Assembly: GCA_030141605.1 (NCBI GenBank)
Contig: JAQGDQ010000014.1
Span: 1,263,001 to 1,323,000, forward strand
Length of the DNA: 60,000 nt
Source: Tubiluchus corallicola
Lineage: Eukaryota; Priapulida; Priapulimorpha; Priapulimorphida; Tubiluchidae
Reading direction: 5' to 3'
Shown here: piece by piece, positions 1 to 12,387 of the stretch
Layout of the letters: every line of letters starts with the position of its first letter
Position numbering within the stretch: position 1 is the stretch's first letter
Translations under genes and position numbers: made by a program
Notes under the pieces: model-generated
What the model was told of the DNA's origin: nothing
The model's input: only the letters and a program-made list of their open reading frames with translations
Databases searched by the model: none

Positions 1-3000
1 CCGTATTTAGGACTCTTCACCTGGCAAGAATGCATGTACTACTAAATAAAAAGTGTTCTCTTGGCCTGACATTTAGTCTACACATACGTATCCCGTCTTA
101 ATGAATACAACATCATATACATTATATAATATGTACATGACTGAGTTGTCAAGTTCAGCGTGAATGGCTGTAATTCAAAAATTACTCTAGCTATATGTAA
201 ATCTAATTAAGAATTAAAAAAGGAACAATTTACATGCAACCTAATCAGACATTAATAGACAGCAAAATCAATACATAATTAATGCAGTAATGGCTACGTT
301 GTCCGCTCGTGATTAACCAGACTGTCAAATAAATCCTTGGCAGATCTTAGAACATTTTCATTACGCTGTCACACGGGACTCATTAGCGAACAGAATGACA
401 ATGAGCATGAGCGCATTCTACATATGCTAACAGTCATCATTTAAATGCTGTGCATCCTGGACACTTACGCAGCAAACATTGTCCAAATGATCCAACATTT
501 GTGAACTGAAGAGTTTAAGTTTGTCTAGGAGAGCTATATCTAGATGCAGTGCGGTTAGACGATTATATCAATGTATCTGGAAACACTAAACAAACAGAAA
601 CTGCAGTGTAAATGAATTACCTACAACAGTCACAGCAGTGTGACAATTACAAGTTATCAGCCAAACCGAATTTGACGTAAGACTCCAATAAGTAGTATAC
701 GAGTGAACTTCCCTAAAAGACTATATGAGTGCACAAGTACAGCTACTTACTTCAAAAACGTAGGCCTCATCCAGTGACGTTACATTTTGTATTTTATTAT
801 GGTACTTAATTCTTTGCTTCACTGAAGGCAAAATGATTGCAAATCAGTCTCTTACTTGAACCAGTTTGCAAGTTTGCTTCCAGAAAAGAGACACTTGGGT
901 GGTGTCTGGAATGCAAGTCCTACCATACTGTGATCATTTACGTCAACAAAAATTACACACACTTATTACTAGAAACAGCAAGTGTTGATTTAATTCAAGT
1001 TTGTAAAGGGCACTGACAAAGTTGACTACAATAAACTTCTTTGAGTGCCGGAATTCAAATAGGTCATCAAGGTGCCACAGTATGCAGATACACAAGATAC
1101 GACCTAATCTGTGGCAATTTGTTTACCGGATTTAGTGTTGATTACTCACAGAAGAACTTGTTTAATATAGTTACTTTATCTTTGTCGAGAGTTATGAGTT
1201 CATTCCCTACTTTGAACTCCCTCCCCGATCACCTAAGGAATGTGAGGCTAGTGCGCCGAAGCCCGGCTTAGTTGTAGTGAGTTAGGCTAAGAGCTCTGGA
1301 TTTTTCCTGATAAAATGCAAATGTCATGGTCTGTGTATGTAAGGGTAATTGTGCGCAGATCAAAAAATAGTCGCTGGAGAACTACACTCTGTGACTAGAT
1401 CCAGCCGAGCTTCCGGATCTGCGAAAGTGTACCCTGTTGGTTCCAGGCAGTGGCTGAATGATAAGGCAGCTCTGCGGGGTGCTCTACCTTCAGTGGTGTA
1501 ATTGTTCATTAGGGATGCTGTTTTCATGTACGTATATGTTATAAACTACGATGCCAAGAAATATACAAAAAGCATAATTCATGACAACATACAAACTTCA
1601 GTGTTGAATGTGTGATCATGACTAAAATTAGACTATATCAACATCGTATTTCTGCAAGTATTTAAACACGGGACAAAGATATCTTTACTTTGACAAAAAA
1701 GAAAGATCTGTAACAGGTTAACACTGGACTACAAAACCTATTTTCACGAATAACTCACAAATTGCAGCTTGCTTATCACTATGGTTAGTATTATTACTAT
1801 ACTTAGCGATTATTACGTCCAACTAATATGGACAAAATGCTGAAACTAAACTACATGACACTCCGGTGAATGTTTGGCCAAACTCGTTGATTCCCTACGT
1901 GAAGAGGTAACCCAGTCAAACACTTCGTAAACAATACGTATTTTGGAATGGTACGTATTTAAACGCGTGATGTGACGAAAATGGGCTCTACGTCATATGA
2001 CATCAGAAACTAACACTGCAGTTCATAATCATGGTTATCACGGTACTGCCTTCTATTTATCAGCCACGCGAATGTGACAAAAAGGCACCGCTGCCAATCT
2101 TAGTAGATTCACTGAGCCGCCCGCAACTTTGAAAGTTTAAGGAAATTTGGGCCGTTGTAGTTTTCAATATTTTAGAGCATTCTTAATTCTAAACTAATGT
2201 TTACACAATCATCTGGCTTTCCTTTAAACTAAAGCTCCAAACAGTCTACCCTACAAAATGTTGAAACTAATATTTTAATACGTGGGAACATAATATCTTA
2301 TTAAGGATGATTTACATGAAAGAATTGTTACCACAGAAATGTAATTTCACATTCGAGCGGGTAGTTCTTCACTGTTACACGTATGCATTTTGTCATTAGC
2401 TGGTTAGATGGGCACCAAACATGGCAATGTATCTCGGAAATGTATTGTTCAGAGACGTTCAATTGTGACATAGTGCACATATTGGAGAGCACCTGTGTGA
2501 GCACAACAGTAACCTTGAAATTTGAGTTTTAACTTTATAAAATTGCTGAGTTTCTATGTATGCTACTGAATATTGTACAGCAGCACTATATTTTAGTTTT
2601 TGCTTTATAAACATGCGCAAAATGCTAACGGAATGTATGTGCTGCTGAAAATTGTTCAATTGTCATGGCATCACTAGCTAGGCTCACCTGCTATTAGTTT
2701 AGTTTTCAACCTATTATTTAATTATCAGGAATGCTTTAGCATTATTACAGGTGTTAAAATGTATAGTTTTTATTATACTTCAGAGAAGCATAAGATATGA
2801 AAAATCATCCTGTTTTCCTTTGAGTCTATGCATGCAATAGTGTTGGAGTAGACAGGTTAACTCGTGCATTTGTGTAAGAAATAATAAAATATTGTTGCTG
2901 GCAATTGTTATTCACAAAGTGACATTGCTAACAAGTAATGTGAGATATGTGTTACCACTTGTGTGCATGCATGTGTGACTGGACAGAAGTCCATGAATTG

Positions 3001-3096
3001 TACTACCATTGGGCCTGTTTTGGCTCTCCACACCACTGGTAGTATTCACGTTTTTACTGTCATATTATATAGCCACTTATCACGAGTACCATGGCT
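1..3096. other. No supported gene
   Basis: AT-rich sequence with only short chance reading frames. If the exon at 3,135-3,768 splices onward, its later exons would lie here or beyond the window edge, but I found no segment with recognisable protein similarity. Confidence 0.4.
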
Positions 3097-3768
3097 TTAT
3101 TTATGGTAATTTGCAGAAAAAAGAGCAGGCCTACCTGCAGAAGATGGTTCAATGTTGAAACCCTGACTCTTGCTTTTCTTCATACTGGTGGCCATTTTCT
3201 TTTCTTTGGGGGTGTTTTTTCGCTGCTTTATGCTTCGTTTTACCAGATGCTCCATAATATCAATGCTGGATGAAGCCTTCTTTTTGCCTGTATCATCAGC
3301 ATTGACACGATGTGGCAACTTGGAGTCCAAGCTGCGTGAACGAAAGTGTGTGTCTTTGTTCTCCGAGTGTTTCTCTTCAGTATTTTTCACAATATCATGT
3401 TTCAATGCCTCAAAGTAACTTTTTGGACGCTGAGCTCCGCGATGCTTCCTTGCTGGATTGACTTCTGTAAACCCATTTGACACAACTGTCAACTCATTTT
3501 CCATCCCATCCATTAAAAAAGTCTCCTCTTCATTAGCTTCACAGACTGTCTCATCTTCTCTTTTCTCCAACACTTCATCCTGATCTGGCTTGCTGAATGA
3601 GCCTCTAGATTCATAGTAGTACCTCAATGGTGACACATCAGCAGTGCTAAGTGACCTCATCAAAAAAGCCTCTAGGATCTGCAGAGCTTGCTCTCTCGTG
3701 CACTCTGACCCAGAGCTGGAGATCTGTCGCAAAACCTCATTAGTCACTTTAAGCGAATTATCGCCCAT
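3097..3768 (-). CDS. Hypothetical basic protein, N-terminal exon
   Basis: I do not recognise this protein. The frame is open for 223 codons from ATG at 3,768 to TAA at 3,097, long for this AT-rich window. An in-frame stop lies shortly upstream of the ATG, so this is a true N-terminus. The first 60 residues look ordered (an EALQILEAF-like helix, then PLRYYYESRG). The middle is acidic and the C-terminal half is rich in Lys, Arg and Ser, with nuclear-localisation-like clusters (KQRKNTPKEKK, KKSKS). A good donor, CAG|GTAGGC at 3,135/3,134, lies 12 codons before the stop, so the last residues may be intronic and the protein may continue in further minus-strand exons. Upstream, a polypyrimidine tract ending in TTTTACAG near 3,851 could bound a 5' UTR exon. 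The length and one strong donor make a real gene likely; the function is unknown. Confidence 0.55.
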   Translation of the reverse strand: MGDNSLKVTNEVLRQISSSGSECTREQALQILEAFLMRSLSTADVSPLRYYYESRGSFSKPDQDEVLEKREDETVCEANEEETFLMDGMENELTVVSNGFTEVNPARKHRGAQRPKSYFEALKHDIVKNTEEKHSENKDTHFRSRSLDSKLPHRVNADDTGKKKASSSIDIMEHLVKRSIKQRKNTPKEKKMATSMKKSKSQGFNIEPSSAGRPALFSANYHK

Positions 3769-3850
3769 TGTATCACAGCAGATTTAAGTAGTGAAAGCTC
3801 TTTGTAGTACTAATGGTAACCTGAAATCAACAGCAACTTCCATAAAGAAT
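3769..3850 (-). other. Probable 5' UTR of the hypothetical gene
   Basis: On the minus strand this lies between a likely acceptor (TTTTACAG, near 3,851) and the ATG at 3,768. It has in-frame stops and so would be untranslated. This is inferred from splice-site appearance only. Confidence 0.3.
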
Positions 3851-4815
3851 CTGTAAAAGCAAAAGAGCAGTGTAGTCATCTTTGTTTTACTTTCCTTTGT
3901 GATCAATTAGATGTATAATTTTATTAAAAAAATGTTTGCTAAATCTCAAACACCACACAAATAAATCAGGACAATGAGAAACAGGTTTACAGAAAATCCA
4001 AGTAGTATGCGAAATCATTTATTTATAAAAATGAGAGGGAAAGTCAATGTAAATTTATTTTCTTATGCTTGTAGGCTTTGTGTACCTTATTTGACTGGGC
4101 TATACTCAACTTGGTGTTTATGAAGTGCAGGCGATCATTTTGACAGCAACTGTCATTATCAGCGCTATAAATGAAACCAAAGCAAATAATTTTATATTAT
4201 CTGTGATTAATAAACACTATGTTAGTTCTAGAGCCTGGCTTTTTCATGTATATACTCAATTTGTTTTAGAAACAGAAATACGAGAATTGTGGTTTTGGCT
4301 ATAACACATGGATAAAATAATGACAATCACTCACTCTTGTATTTTTACTGGCAATACTTGTTATCCTAGCAAGATTACCAAAACCATACAGACTTGTGAT
4401 ATTATACCGTACGACTTTACAGAGAAACTAATTGGCAGTTACTGCTATTGGAGGGTTATAAAACTTGGGCTCCATTCTCTCTACCTTTCAAACACACATG
4501 GAGGTTGTAGCCATCACGCAGTGGCCATACTTACCCACTTAATTTCTTATCCCACATCAGTACTCTGACTTGATCCTACTCGCACTCGTTCATTACCTGC
4601 TTTATCAACTAAACTTGCCAGCTCTACTACAACCCTCTACAGTGCACAGTTTGCTCGAAGCATGTGTGCATAATAGGTGTATAATAATTGATACTGTGGC
4701 TATTCCATTGCATCTCTTCTTTTTTTCCTCGTTTCTAAAAGGTGGCATTTTTTCGTTAATTAAGGCAAGAGGGTGTTTAACTTAGCATACCATTCCATGA
4801 TGATGTGTTGTTTTA
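3851..4815. other. Intergenic or intronic, nothing supported
   Basis: AT-rich sequence. Two plus-strand reading frames of about 70-90 codons show no domain or compositional sign of coding. Confidence 0.4.
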
Positions 4816-6168
4816 ACTTAAGTTATGATGTGTTAAACTTGCCTGCTTGCGAAGTCTAAGAGACCTAACCATAACACGGTTATTGACTCTCTCCTCAACA
4901 ATTTACAAAATCGCAGCAGATTTGATATGCCAACTGTTTCACTATTAAGTTAATTCCAAGGGCCCACAACACGAGAAGAAAAGAAATGAGCTCTGATGTT
5001 AGTGCGATAGTATTGTACAAATAATTTAAAATTGCTTCAACGTAAATCATGTAGTGATCTAGAAAAAATTTGTCACTACACAAAATAGAACTACCACTAA
5101 TTACTTTGTAACAGTTAATAAGATCTACAGTGAGGCGTTGTTCAAGAGAAGATACAGAGCCAGGTTGAATATGAGAGCCCAGACTAATACACCTCCATTG
5201 AGTTCTTTCTAAAGCATTTTTAAGAGTATTAAAATGTGGCCACCAAACAATGCACGTATATTCAAGTATTGGTCTAACTACAGCTTCACAAAGAGGTACA
5301 ATAACTTTTGCACTAGCGTTTTAGCATTGCAATGCATCTACTGGCCTGAGAAATAATATGCTCAATATGTGAATTCCACTTCAGGTTGTTTGAGATTAAC
5401 ATACCCAAATCACGAACAACTGATTTTTCATCAATAACACCATCTCTCAGATAATAAGGTGTTGCAGAATTAGAACGAATATGAAGTGCACTGCTTTTAC
5501 TACATTTGAGGAACATTAACCAGTTGTCACACCATCACTCAATTTCAGATGGGTCAGCTTGTAAGGTCTCTTGATCAGAGGAATTTCTAATTGGACGATA
5601 AGGTTTTATATCACCAGCAAACAGTGGTATACGTGTGTCAAGGGATAGACAATCAGTAACATCATTGATAAAAATAAGAAAACAATAGGGTCAAGCTGGG
5701 TCCCTTGAGGAATGCCACTGGTTATATTTCTCCAGGAAGTGGTCACACCATTTAAAACTGCTCTTTGCATTCTGTGTGTTAGAAAATAACGAAAACATTG
5801 GAGCAGTTTCCCTCTTATACCTGCAAATTGCATTTTCAACATGAGACGATGAAGATAAATGGAATCAAATGCTTTTCTAAAATCAATATAATAGAATATA
5901 AATTGATGGGAGAGAAGGGTCATCAAAGAATTGTGACCTGTCATTTAAGCATTCAAGAAGATTTGTTACTGTGGAGCGTTGTGGTAATGAGCCGTGTTGC
6001 TTATTATTGAGTTGGTCAGAAGATAGGAGAAATTTTAGTATATCATCTGACAAAAGAAATTCAAGACATTTAGAGATAGCAGAAGATAGAGAAATAGGGC
6101 GCAAGTTGTCACATTTCAAGTTGGTGCTAGGTTTTTTAAGGATAGGGGTAACACATGACGAGTAAATA
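4816..6168 (-). mobile_element. Decayed non-LTR retrotransposon (LINE), RT domain
   Basis: The minus strand encodes, in broken frames, a reverse transcriptase of the CR1/Jockey-like group. In order: a block with LRPISLSSAISKCLEF (about 6,105-6,060), a block with FRKAFDS (about 5,880), SGIPQGTQLDP (about 5,720), LFAGDIK (about 5,625-5,605), KSVVRDLGMLISNNLKWNSH (about 5,430-5,370), then a C-terminal part with HIQPGSVSSLEQRLTVDL, ending near 4,816. The catalytic FADD motif reads FAGD, so one catalytic aspartate is lost, and at least two frameshifts separate the blocks. The endonuclease is missing, so the copy is 5'-truncated and dead. Confidence 0.85.
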
Positions 6169-9100
6169 TTTTGCTTTTATTTTATAGTATTAGTTATTGT
6201 TTTATTTAACTTACAACCCTGATAAGTTTCACCTGGAACTTCTGATCAATCTTCAAATAAATGGCCATAACCGAGTTCAACTGTAGGTTTATGACTCTGA
6301 AAGGTAAGATTGAAAGACAAGTATCATATTCAGAACCTTCAATTTGATAAATTTAACACATTACCACGAAGAACGACGAACTATAAAACCAGTTTCCGAA
6401 ATTTAAATTCCTGTTCACAAGTAAATTCAACAAATCACAATTCGTTGAGCTCACAACTCATCGCCTCACCGAGGATAATAAAGGCTAGTAGAACTGCTGG
6501 CATCTGTTGGTGCTGGAAAGCATAAAAACATCCTGCACACCGGTGGAATCAGTCGCTTACCACGGACGTGTACACATTGTACAGCGGCTACAGCGTTTGC
6601 CAGCTATATGTCATCTATGGTTATGGAGCTTGGTGATCGGGACCGTGGTCCAGGACGTGTAACTTGGACTTGGACTTTGACGTAGGCTTAGACCTGGACT
6701 GTGGACCAGGATCATTAACAAGTTCGCTAACATTATTGGGTGGACCCTGAATACTCCTGGACAGTGGGCACTAATTTAGATGTATCCAATGTTACATTTT
6801 CACATGTATAAAAACCATAATGGGTCCCTAATGATCGCCATCAGAAACTCTGTCGCGAAAACTGGCAGTCCTCGAGGTTTGGGTTGGGATTTGCTGTAGT
6901 TCGGAATCGGAGTTCAGGTCAAAAAGAAATGTTTTGGATTGATGGCCTGAACCATAAATATGAGTATCAGTAATTTAAATGGAAATCAGAAAATTAACTC
7001 GTTCACGACCATAAGCATTTGCTGCATTTTGCATGAGTTTATGAAAAACTGCTCTCACTAAGCAGCGATTATGTTATATTTGATAATTTTTGTAGGCTTC
7101 TATCCTCACACAATGGATTCCATACAAAATTACATGCATTTGCTTACCTTAGACAAATTGCAAATCGATTTTTGACGAAAAAGTTAAAAAACTTTCACTA
7201 ACTACAACTAGTGTTTGCACTGTAACAAGGTATGTTACAGTTGCACTTCTGTGTCGGCTAATGCAGAAAATTTCAACTATGCAGAGAACAACACTCTGAT
7301 ACACTTTGGCCTCAAGTCTATTCTATTTTTAAGCAGAAATTCCTGTTAAAAGATGAAGCAATCTTAATTTCTTTTTGGGTGATCGGTTAATTAGCTTTTC
7401 CTAGCACTCTGTATATACCAAATTGTTCTCTTGGGCTGTAACAAGCAGACGATCAATAATATAGTGTGTACGACTACGCAAGTGTATGACTACTCAATAG
7501 GCTAAGTTGGAGTGCCCGAAAAGGGTGTTTTTCTTAGTTTTATCCAATTAAGTCACTTATAATTGTTTAAACTAATAGCATGCTGGATAGCCGAGATTCT
7601 ACTAAATAGAACAGTACCTAATTTGTAAACATTTACGTAGTTATGTCTGCGCTCAATCAGTAGAAGAAAAGTCACAGGTCTTATAAGACACATTTTGACT
7701 GCTGCGGTCGATCCTGAAAAAGTTAATGGATATCAGAAGATCACAGTGGACCCGTATAATGATTTCGCTAATATTTTTGGGTGGACACGCAGATACTCCA
7801 ATAACTAACAGCAAAGTTGCCCTTAGTTATCTGAAGCAGACAAACAGCTATTATGGTTTTCTTCAACAAGAAAACGAAAGCAAAAACAAACAACAACATC
7901 CATCACCAAACCCGGGCTCGAAGAAAAAAGAAGCATTTTGCAGACATTAGAAGGAAATATGCAGTAGTTATAGAAGAAAATGATGTTGAACACGAATATG
8001 TTAAAAAAGCTTCACTTAACAACCGAACATAATTATGCTCCATGAAGTTACCTGACTTCCGCTAAGCTTGAGTGCGAGAAGAACCGCAACAACAAAAGGC
8101 TAATAACGTTCAGTTAATGCTATTTCTTTGCATGCATGTGTTTATAAAATATGTGCAGCGTTTATGAACTGTTAGTTTCTAGTATGATACTGTAAATTAG
8201 AATTATTATTGTTGGCAATGCTAGTAAAAATATTAAATTGAACTGCTAGATTATTAATTTTATTATAGCTTTCTTGATCATGGAAGTGTGATTTTTTTAA
8301 TTTATTTAGTGTCCACAATTTTCAGTTTCATATTATATGCTTTATTTAGGTAATTTGATGAAATGTACGTGAAATACTGTAATAGCTGTATAATTGATAT
8401 GTCACAACTTGTAAAAAGTTAATCTAATCGTAAACCGTTTTAGAAGAGAACTGCTATATGCAAAACATATGTGTTACTAAACTGCAATTTATGGTATACT
8501 AGTCCTAGGACGTGTGCATCTGTAGTATCTGTGCAGTAAACTTGACATATATGCAGAAATTATAATTGAGTTTGTGTTCTATTTTTTCAGGTTTTGCATT
8601 TTGCTCATATTTCAACACATTTAACGGAACTTTTAAAACTCACTCTTGAATGATAACTAAACCATTATACTTTCGTCAACATAGTAAAAATTATGACATC
8701 AAAATCCGGCTCTGCTAGATAAATATCACAAAACAAAAACAAACTCAATGTGGAAAGCTTGGAATACTGGCAATAGGTGCTGGTCTAAAAATCTGAAAAG
8801 AGAAACACCCCGCTGTGTCTACCAGTATACAATCAGAAGTTGAAAAAATTATATGATATATAGTTACCATAAAAGCATACCTGTCTATAACTTATTTTAA
8901 ACTTGTTTCTACATCGGAGAAATATAACAATGAATCTTTGTTTATCTTTTTTCACAATAATTATGATTTGCATCCATTCTGCTCAAAGCAAGAATACATT
9001 TTTTAGTTACAAAAAATTCAATTGGTGTTTTATTTAATATAAATAAGTAGTGCGCGAATTTTAAATACCATAATTGTGAAAATATTATTATGGTAATGGC

Positions 9101-9318
9101 AGCTACTGACAGCGTTTTTGTTGTTTATGATTATATAGCTAGAGTTAGGCCCAGAGGTAAGCATATATTTAAGACCCTCACTAGGCGTTTGAACGTCACG
9201 CGCCTGACCTGCCATGATGTCATTGAATCAACCAATTGTAGTCCAAGAGATGTACTAGGTTAAAGACCCACAATCCTATACGCGAATTATGATCAAGTTG
9301 TTGGGAGCAGAGTAGGAT
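6169..9318. other. No supported gene; a short diverged repeat
   Basis: No coding segment recognised. About 50 bp near 6,690-6,760 resembles 7,735-7,800 (shared core around TTGGGTGGAC and ATACTCC), which suggests two pieces of one unclassified repeat. The 74-codon frame at 7,726-7,950 spans one of these pieces and shows no protein features. Confidence 0.35.
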
Positions 9319-9368
9319 ACTAGCCGAAGTAGGACAATTGTCGTATATGGGCTACTCAAGTACAACAC
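9319..9368 (+). repeat. Left arm of inverted repeat bracketing the Helitron array
   Basis: Contains ACTAGCCGAAGTAGGA followed by a 29-bp block. The reverse complements of both occur in the same order at 14,043-14,058 (perfect 16 bp) and 13,971-13,999 (diverged). In the right arm about 43 bp separate the two blocks, against 5 bp here. Confidence 0.6.
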
Positions 9369-10550
9369 TAGAGAAAGTCACGAACAGAGTCGTTCTGGCA
9401 GCGTCCGTGTCACTGTTTATTTAATAGTAATAATTCAAGACGTCAATGCACGTTGACTAATATATTATACATCTGATAGAGTAAAAGAAATTTGCACTGA
9501 GCTAGTGGAATGGCCACTATTAAATTCGGCCTCGACATCAATCTTTTTGAAATAAAAAAAGCCCGCTTTTTAGGAAATCCCAACATTTGCTTAAGGTATA
9601 TCATTTTTTTATTTTGTCTCGCTTCACAGACAGGTGATACGTTTCACTACCTCTTGGACAAATAATTGTTATCTACTAAGTAAGCGGGCTAGCGAGCTAT
9701 GTGCCCTACATAGTGTCTCTCTTTAAAGCATTAGATACTTGAGTTTGAAGTTATCTATTCTCTTATCTATACTCTTATATTAATATTCTTGGTATATATA
9801 TTTATTTATTTATATATATATAAGATTCGAGGCTACAGCTCCGATGAGGGCACCATTTGGGGCGATCTATATATCAAACGAAAGGTCTCGATCTAGTGTC
9901 GTGCCATTGATGGTTTATTTTTCGAATTGGGCCCACCGGGAGGAGGGGGAGACGAAAAAACCCCAAAAATGGCCCTTTTTCGGCCGTTTTTTGTAAAAGT
10001 TATACAGCTGAGATGTAGAGAACGGGAACGGCCCGAGGGGGGTGCTGGGTATGGATAGATAGCCCGTTCAGCGGTGGGTGTAGTAGGCATATTTAGAATT
10101 CCCGAGAGGGCCAGGGCGCCCCGCAACGGGCGTTTTCCCGGACCCAACTCGAGATTTTTTCGAAATTTTGACCAAACAGCATGCGGGAAAAACGTTCTAG
10201 CGGCGCCTGGTGGGACTCTCGGAAGGAGATATATAGCTCTTTACAAAGAGGAAGGACAGGGCTACACGATTATGTGGGATATATTTTAGGGCAGGTCCAC
10301 CGAGAGGAGTATCAACGAGTTAGTTAGGAGTTCTATTTTCGGCAATTTTCACTTAGAAAACTGCTGACGCAAAGGCATTGTTGTGACGTCATCCATTGTA
10401 CTCTGTCTATAATCTTATAACTTTAATTCAGCAAAAAGCTACAGGCTTTGCGTTAGTTAAACAAACAGTAGGCACGATGTTACGGGCTTTGTGTTATAAA
10501 TGTGGACTAGGTAGGATGTTCGCGTATTATTGATTACACGTGTATTTATA

Positions 10551-10579
10551 CGCAAAATCTTTTGCGGGGCCTTTGCTAT
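10551..10579 (+). other. Inactive internal Helitron terminator, copy 1
   Basis: A 7-bp stem with a 2-nt loop, then a GGGCCTTTG spacer, then CTAT where a Helitron 3' end needs CTAG. At the same place copy 3 has CTAG and ends. This is therefore likely a terminator disabled by its last base and read through. Confidence 0.65.
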
Positions 10580-10731
10580 TTATTATATTATAGCACATAG
10601 TTTCAACTTTGTGAAAAATCTTTGGGATGGTTTTGTTGTAATGCTGTGCTGTTGGTGCTTGTGCTATAGGTGTCGTCATCGTTGCCACCACCATCATCAT
10701 CATAATCAACATCATGATCACCACGTGAGGT

Positions 10732-11412
10732 GGTGGATTTGATGTGGTGTGGTGGTGGTGTGCTTTGTGTGTTGTGCTATGGATGGTGTGGTGGGGTGAT
10801 AGGGTGTGTGGGGTGTGGTGTGGGTAGTTATGGTATGGAGTGGGTGGCGTGGTGTGTGTGTGGGTGGGTGTTGTGGTGCGATGAGGTGGAGTGGTATGGT
10901 GTGGTGCAGTGTGGTGTGATGTGGTGGAGCATTATGGTGTGGGTGGTGTGGTGTGGTGTGTGGGTGGTGCGGTGTGGTGCGGTGTGGTGCAGTGGTATGG
11001 TGTGGTGCAGTGTGGTGTGCTGTGGTGGAGTCGTATGGTTTGGGTCAGTGGGTGGTGTGGTGTGTGTGTGGGTGGTGCGGTGTGCTGCAGTGGTATTGTG
11101 TGGTGTGATGTGGTGGAGTGGTATGGTGTGGGTGGTGTGGTGCAGTGTGGTGTTATGGTGTGGTGCTGTGCGGTGTGATGTGGTGGAATATTATGGTGTG
11201 GGTGGTGTGGTGTGTGGGTGGTGCAGTGGTATTGTGTGGTGCAGTGTGGTGTGATGTGGTGGAGTGGTATGGTGTGGGTGGTGTGGTGTGTAGGTGGTAT
11301 GGTGTGGTGCGGTGCGGTGCAGTGTGGTGGTATTGTGTGGTGCAGTGTGGTGCGATGAGGTGGAGTGGTATGGTGTGGTGCAGCGTGGTGTGATGAGGTG
11401 GAGTGGTGTGGG
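10732..11412 (+). repeat. TGGTG-type minisatellite, copy 1
   Basis: About 680 bp made almost only of GGTGT/GGTGC-like units broken by occasional GATG, TAT and GGAG. The plus strand is extremely G/T-rich and nearly free of C. Long open frames on both strands (Val/Trp/Cys/Gly-rich one way, His/Thr/Pro-rich the other) follow from the repeat and are not genes. Confidence 0.9.
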
Positions 11413-12216
11413 TTGTGTGTTGATTTGTGCACAAAATTCTTTTTGTGGGGTTTGGCTAGTCTATATATTAATATTCTTGGTATATATATATATAAGATTC
11501 GAGGCTACAGCCCAGACGACGGCACCATTTGCGGCGATCTATATATCAAACGAAAGGTCTCGATCTAGTGTCGTCTCATTGATGATTTATTTTTCGAATG
11601 GGGCCCACCGGGAGGAACGGGGGGCGAAAAACCTCCAAAAATGGCCCTTTTTCGGCCGCTTTTTGCAAAAGTTATACGGCTGAGATGTAGAGAACGGGAA
11701 CTGGCCGAGGGGGGTGCTGGGTATGGATAGATAGCCAGTTCAGCGATGGGTGTCATAGGCCTATTTAGAATTCGCGAGAGAGCCACGGTGCCCCGCAACG
11801 GGCGTTTTCCCGGACCCAACTCGCGATTTTTTCGAAATTTTGGCCAAACAGCCTGCGGGAAAAACGTTCTAGCGGCGCCCGGTGGGACTCTCGGAAGGAG
11901 ATATACGGCTCTTTACAAAGAGGAAGGACAGGGCTACACGATGATGTGGGCTATATGTTAGGGCAGGTCCACCGAGAGGAGTACTGGCGAGTTAATTAGG
12001 AGTTCCATTTTCGGCAATTTTCGCTTAGAAAACTGCTGACGCAAAACCATTGTTCTGACGTCATCCATTGTATTCTGTCTATAATCTTTCTTATAGCTTT
12101 AATTCAGCAAAAAGCTGATACGCTGCTGTAATTCAGTAAAAGCTGCTACGGGCTTTGTGTTAAAAATGAGGACTAGGTAGAATGTTCGCGTGTTATTGAT
12201 TATACGTGGTTTTTTA

Positions 12217-12245
12217 CGCAAAATCTTTTGCGGGGCCTTTGCTAT
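12217..12245 (+). other. Inactive internal Helitron terminator, copy 2
   Basis: The same hairpin (CGCAAAATCTTTTGCG) and spacer as in copy 1, again ending in CTAT. The shared change means it arose before the copies were made. Confidence 0.65.
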
Positions 12246-12387
12246 TTATTATATTATAGCACATAGTTTCAACTTTGTGAAAAATGTTTGGAATGGTTTT
12301 GTTGTAATGCTGTGCTGTTGGTGCTTGAGCTATAGGTGTCGTCATCGTTGCCACCATCATCATCATCATGATCACCACGTGAGGTGG

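Larger units (their letters stand above)
9766..11459 (+). mobile_element. Non-autonomous Helitron, copy 1 (long form)
   Basis: Starts with TCTATACTCTTATATTAA after an A, the usual Helitron 5' end. It ends with a hairpin (CACAAAA, 4-nt loop, TTTTGTG, 11,430-11,447), 8 nt, then CTAG at 11,456-11,459. It codes no Rep/helicase. Inside is a GC-rich block (about 9,825-10,320) shared by all three copies. A second hairpin, CGCAAAATCTTTTGCG at 10,551-10,566, is followed by GGGCCTTTGCTAT. This matches the real 3' end of copy 3 except that CTAG has become CTAT. About 880 bp of extra sequence, mostly TGGTG minisatellite, follows it. CTAG abuts the TC of copy 2 with nothing between. Confidence 0.8.

Noticed and set aside
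1380-1500. tRNA-like minus-strand segment with GGTAGAGCACC
   Set aside because: An A-box-like phrase is present, but there is no convincing B box at the right distance and no cloverleaf. At most it is an old SINE scrap.
10730-11434. Several open frames of 80-174 codons (Val/Trp/Cys/Gly-rich on plus, His/Thr/Pro-rich on minus), with relatives at 12,384-13,028
   Set aside because: They come from the G/T minisatellite, are open in several frames on both strands at once, and change frame wherever the repeat has indels.
9893-11961. 84-codon and 71-codon frames repeated in the GC-rich block of each Helitron copy
   Set aside because: Both strands are open, substitutions between copies do not favour any codon position by eye, and no Rep or helicase motif is present.
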